Assembly (NCBI GenBank): GCA_937996595.1
Contig: CALKVC010000185.1
Coordinates: forward strand, 1 to 19,530
Reading direction: 5' to 3'
Origin: an uncultured Chitinophagaceae bacterium
GTDB lineage: Bacteria; Bacteroidota; Bacteroidia; Chitinophagales; Chitinophagaceae
Length of the DNA: 19,530 nucleotides
The notes below the pieces were generated by a model. That model made no database searches. It was not told the origin of the DNA and was given only the letters and a program-made list of their open reading frames with translations. Positions 17,003 to 19,530 of the stretch are shown one piece after another (position 1 is the first letter of the stretch; the number at the start of each line of letters is the position of its first letter). Position numbers and translations under genes: made by a program.

Positions 17003-18790
17003 CTAATGCAATACCGTTAACGTTACCCCGGGTGATACGGTAACACTGCCAGGGGGATTTACCTGTAAAGAATTGCAGGTAGTGTTTACATTTACCACAA
17101 TATTATTTAAGATAATGATGTCTGCATCGGGAGGTGGAATTATGTTGTTTTCCCATACAGCAGGATCATTCCAGTTGCCGTTTGCAACCGTTACAAAAGC
17201 TTTTACCAGGAGTTTATATATATACCTTCCCTCAATAACGTACCAGGATGAATCCCGGTAACAAAGTTTTCCCAAAGCTGCCCCCAGAGGCCTGGGGGTT
17301 TGTATTATCCCTTTTTTAACATAATAGCGTATGCCATCATTTTTGTATACGATATCGCCATTGGGGGCAAGTCCTTCTATAGTACTGCTCGTATTAAAAA
17401 AAGTAACCTGTGCATTTGAACCAGTAGTATCTCTTAACCATACTTGCAATTGACCTGAATTGCCTGGCTTGCTGTATGCTACAAATTTATTGTTTACCTG
17501 GTAATTAACGCCGGCCTGCGGACTTTCACCGGGTGTATAAGCGCCAAGATCACTTAATAAAATTTCTGAAATTCCATTATGCAGATAAATAGAGTATTCA
17601 TTGAACATGGCCAGGTTTTTCAAATAGACAACATAATTTCCATCTGTTAATGGAAATTCATTGAAAAGGGTGAATCCTGCATTATTTGTTAGTGTTGTAA
17701 GCGTTCCGTTCTTATACCTGATAAGATTAAATTGATCATTCCTATACACTACTACTCCGTTTGGAGCCACACATTCATCTTCAAAATACTCATAATAAGT
17801 GCCAATCAACTGATCACTTTGAGTTGCAAGATTCCTTAAATAAACATCAGATTGATTTGGCCCTGATATTTTTTCAAATGTTGCATACTGACCGCTTGCA
17901 CGTACGCTTTTTTTACCCGCAATGGAATACAGTACGCCATTGTTCCAATCATAAGGATGCTCGTTTTGATTTTGCCCGTATATTACTCCATAAGGGGTCA
18001 GGTAGGTTAAACTTTCATTGTCTATCCTGTGATATAATCCGTTTCCCACCTGTTCAGTATTTGCAGTACTTATATCAACGATTCTTCCCTGGTATTGGGC
18101 ATTTACTTCAAGGGCCTTGCCATAATTGAAATCAAATATTTTATCTGTGCCAGTGTATTTGGGAGATAAAAAAATGTTGTTGTCATAGAGGATCGTACGG
18201 CTAGTACTGCTTACCTGCCCCCATTTGTCTGTTGCAGTAATATACATTACCCCAAATGATGATGCAGCAGGTGAAAGCTGCAGTACTGTATCTATCGTAT
18301 TGCTGAAATTCATGTCAAACACATGTTGAGATCCAAAGTCAATCTTTATACGGAGGGTAGACGTGTCAATTCCGGTGCAAATCACTTTTAGGGGCAGTAA
18401 AGGATAAGCATTGGACCAGCTTAGCGGATATATAAAGTCAATACCGGGAGGGTTGGCATAAATGAAATTTACGGATGCTTGCTGCTGGGTATTAAAAATA
18501 TCAGTGACCGTAACAGTCAACGGGTAGCTTATCCCTTCAGGTAGCCCTGTCAGTAAGAGATTACCGGAAAAATGGCCCGATCCAATATCATAAATGAGTG
18601 TTGCCAGGTGTCCGTTTACATCGGCAACAACTGAATTAACCTGGAAAGTGGAAACAACAGATACCTCAATCGGCAATGAATTTCCATATACCTGGTTTAA
18701 TTGCGGGCTGATGAAGTTTATGGAAATGCTACCGGCTATACTATGGTTAAAAGCAAAAAATAAAATCGTAAATGCAAGTAATTTTTTCAT
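17003..18790 (-). CDS. Secreted protein: Ig-like, propeller-like, strand-rich end module
   Basis: The 595-residue protein has a signal peptide (MKKLLAFTILFFAFNHSIAG). Two Ig-like segments follow at about 21-115 and 116-205, with openings ISINFISPQLNQVYGNSLPI and GIDFIYPLSWSNAYPLLPLK. Residues about 205-530 contain repeated short blocks (VYLRNLATQSDQLI, VVYRNDQFNLIRYKNGTLTT, VYLKNLAMFNEYSIYL, VWLRDTTGSNAQVTF) typical of a TolB-like beta-propeller. The last 60 residues (from VANGNWNDPAVWENN to SPGVTLTVLH) match the pattern of the N-terminal module of the 1221-residue protein. No T9SS tail is present, so the export route beyond the periplasm is unclear. No enzyme motif is recognised. About 40 upstream bases carry no clear promoter box. 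Confidence 0.78.
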   Translation of the reverse strand: MKKLLAFTILFFAFNHSIAGSISINFISPQLNQVYGNSLPIEVSVVSTFQVNSVVADVNGHLATLIYDIGSGHFSGNLLLTGLPEGISYPLTVTVTDIFNTQQQASVNFIYANPPGIDFIYPLSWSNAYPLLPLKVICTGIDTSTLRIKIDFGSQHVFDMNFSNTIDTVLQLSPAASSFGVMYITATDKWGQVSSTSRTILYDNNIFLSPKYTGTDKIFDFNYGKALEVNAQYQGRIVDISTANTEQVGNGLYHRIDNESLTYLTPYGVIYGQNQNEHPYDWNNGVLYSIAGKKSVRASGQYATFEKISGPNQSDVYLRNLATQSDQLIGTYYEYFEDECVAPNGVVVYRNDQFNLIRYKNGTLTTLTNNAGFTLFNEFPLTDGNYVVYLKNLAMFNEYSIYLHNGISEILLSDLGAYTPGESPQAGVNYQVNNKFVAYSKPGNSGQLQVWLRDTTGSNAQVTFFNTSSTIEGLAPNGDIVYKNDGIRYYVKKGIIQTPRPLGAALGKLCYRDSSWYVIEGRYIYKLLVKAFVTVANGNWNDPAVWENNIIPPPDADIIILNNIVVNVNTTCNSLQVNPPGSVTVSPGVTLTVLH

Positions 18791-19033
18791 TTGCCGGGAA
18801 ATGATACAATTTAACTGATCATAGCCAGATTGCCAATTTTCTATAATAATATTTAGTGGAAATGACTTTCATTTTGTGGTCATTTTCTTCGGCCTGAAAA
18901 CAGGAAATACCTGATCTTCCGGCATTATTAATAAATACTCGTTGATCATTTCGGTTGATCAGGTGAACTAGCCATAGACTGATATTTAAAATCCTGTTTG
19001 CGGCGTATAATAAAATATGAATGCCTTATAATT

Positions 19034-19113
19034 AAAGATGACATCTCATTGTGAATTCCCCAAACCTTTATCCATAAAGGGTTATAGCGGAAAATGTAAG
19101 GATGAGGTCTTTT
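19034..19113. repeat. 80-bp imperfect repeat, copy 1
   Basis: It begins aaagatgacatctc and ends gatgaggtctttt, so its ends are roughly inverted copies of each other. The centre has a short hairpin, ccataa-aggg-ttatag, with one mismatch, followed by cggaaaa. It is similar in order and spacing to copy 2 in the same orientation. It resembles small non-autonomous palindromic elements (MITE- or REP-like), though no family is recognised. Confidence 0.6.
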
Positions 19114-19265
19114 TTTGGGGAGGAATTTCCTCATTCCTGGCAATCTCATGTGAGATAGTTGACTGGGGGCTGCAATTAAAGTTTTGATGCAAATTTTTAA
19201 TTGGCTGCTTTCCGTTTGTAAAAAGTAAAAAGATAGTCTTTACAGAGAATAAAGTATTTAAAACC

Positions 19266-19344
19266 AAGATGACTTCTTTTTTAAAAAGCGCCAAGCCCTT
19301 ACCCATAAAGCGTTATGGCGGAAAAGTAGGAGATGATGTCTTTT
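19266..19344. repeat. 80-bp imperfect repeat, copy 2
   Basis: It begins aagatgacttc and ends gatgatgtctttt, with a perfect central hairpin ccataa-agcg-ttatgg followed by cggaaaag. Central blocks shared with copy 1 are cccataaag-gttat-gcggaaaa and gatga-gtcttt. The two copies are 232 bp apart, start to start. Confidence 0.6.
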
Positions 19345-19489
19345 ACAATGCCATTTTTTACCGCCATCTCCCCAACCATTTTGCAACAATCAGGAAACAT
19401 CTTGTCCGAAGAAAATAATCCGGTAATGGCATATAACCCGACCCTTATTCCTACCTTTTATATAATCCTTTCATTATCAAACTGTAATA

Positions 19490-19530
19490 AGATCGGAAGA
19501 GCACACGTCTGAACTCCAGTCACCAGATCT
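19490..19530 (+). other. Illumina TruSeq adapter contamination
   Basis: The last 41 bases are not genomic. They match the TruSeq read-1 adapter, starting agatcggaagagc and continuing through cacacgtctgaactccagtc, then ac. The six bases cagatc that follow equal the TruSeq index 7 barcode. The final t differs from the adapter's next base. Real sequence should be taken to end at about 19489. Confidence 0.97.

Larger units (their letters stand above)
18791..19489. other. Noncoding region rich in dyads
   Basis: About 700 bp without a credible gene; the two short minus-strand reading frames here lack signals or recognisable composition. Several dyads are present. A stem aaatgac/gtcattt lies at 18860-18885, gaggaa-t-ttcctc at 19120-19132, and atctca-tg-tgagat at 19143-19156. 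Two 80-bp repeats are listed separately. The left part is the promoter region of the minus-strand gene ending at 17003. Confidence 0.5.

Noticed and set aside
18946..19306. Two overlapping minus-strand frames of 67 and 74 residues
   Set aside because: They run through the 80-bp hairpin repeats, overlap each other and show no protein-like composition or motifs.

Overview
The window looks like one complete contig from a Bacteroidota genome, most likely a T9SS-bearing lineage such as Chitinophagaceae. The reasons are C-terminal sorting tails of the type IX secretion system (Por_Secre_tail type) on two proteins, several large secreted repeat or beta-rich proteins typical of that phylum, AT-rich start regions without clear Shine-Dalgarno sequences, and a 5S rRNA of Bacteroidota type. 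The genus cannot be named. The last 41 bases are Illumina adapter, so the right edge is an assembly artefact. The left edge falls beside a 5S rRNA gene, a usual place for assemblies to break.

Region 1 (1-7260) is a ribosomal RNA locus in decay with an operon inside it. It opens with an intact 5S rRNA and a strong terminator. Two degenerate repeats follow, each pairing a terminator-like hairpin with the 3' half of a 5S gene. A four-gene minus-strand operon (6435 to 701) comes next. Read in transcription order it encodes two right-handed beta-helix proteins, a beta-propeller-like protein with a T9SS tail, and a third beta-helix paralogue. Beyond the operon is about 115 bp of decayed 23S rRNA 3' region and then the 5' half of another 5S gene. 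The operon therefore lies between remnants of rRNA operons.

Region 2 (7386-12683) holds a small VOC/PhnB-like protein, a 1221-residue secreted adhesin-like protein that lacks the sorting tail its architecture predicts, and a tyrosine recombinase with all catalytic residues but no partner genes.

Region 3 (12787-18790) holds an exported erythromycin-esterase-like hydrolase, an 886-residue Asp-box (BNR) propeller protein with a T9SS tail, and a 595-residue secreted protein with Ig-like, propeller-like and strand-rich terminal modules.

Region 4 (18791-19530) has no convincing gene. It carries two imperfect 80-bp hairpin-forming repeats, other dyads, and the adapter.

Most gene products are exported and appear to be surface or secreted beta-structured proteins. 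No secretion machinery, transport genes, CRISPR array, tRNA or complete insertion sequence is visible. The likeliest undescribed unit is the operon of three beta-helix paralogues plus one T9SS propeller protein embedded in a decayed rRNA locus. Its biochemical role cannot be read from the sequence.
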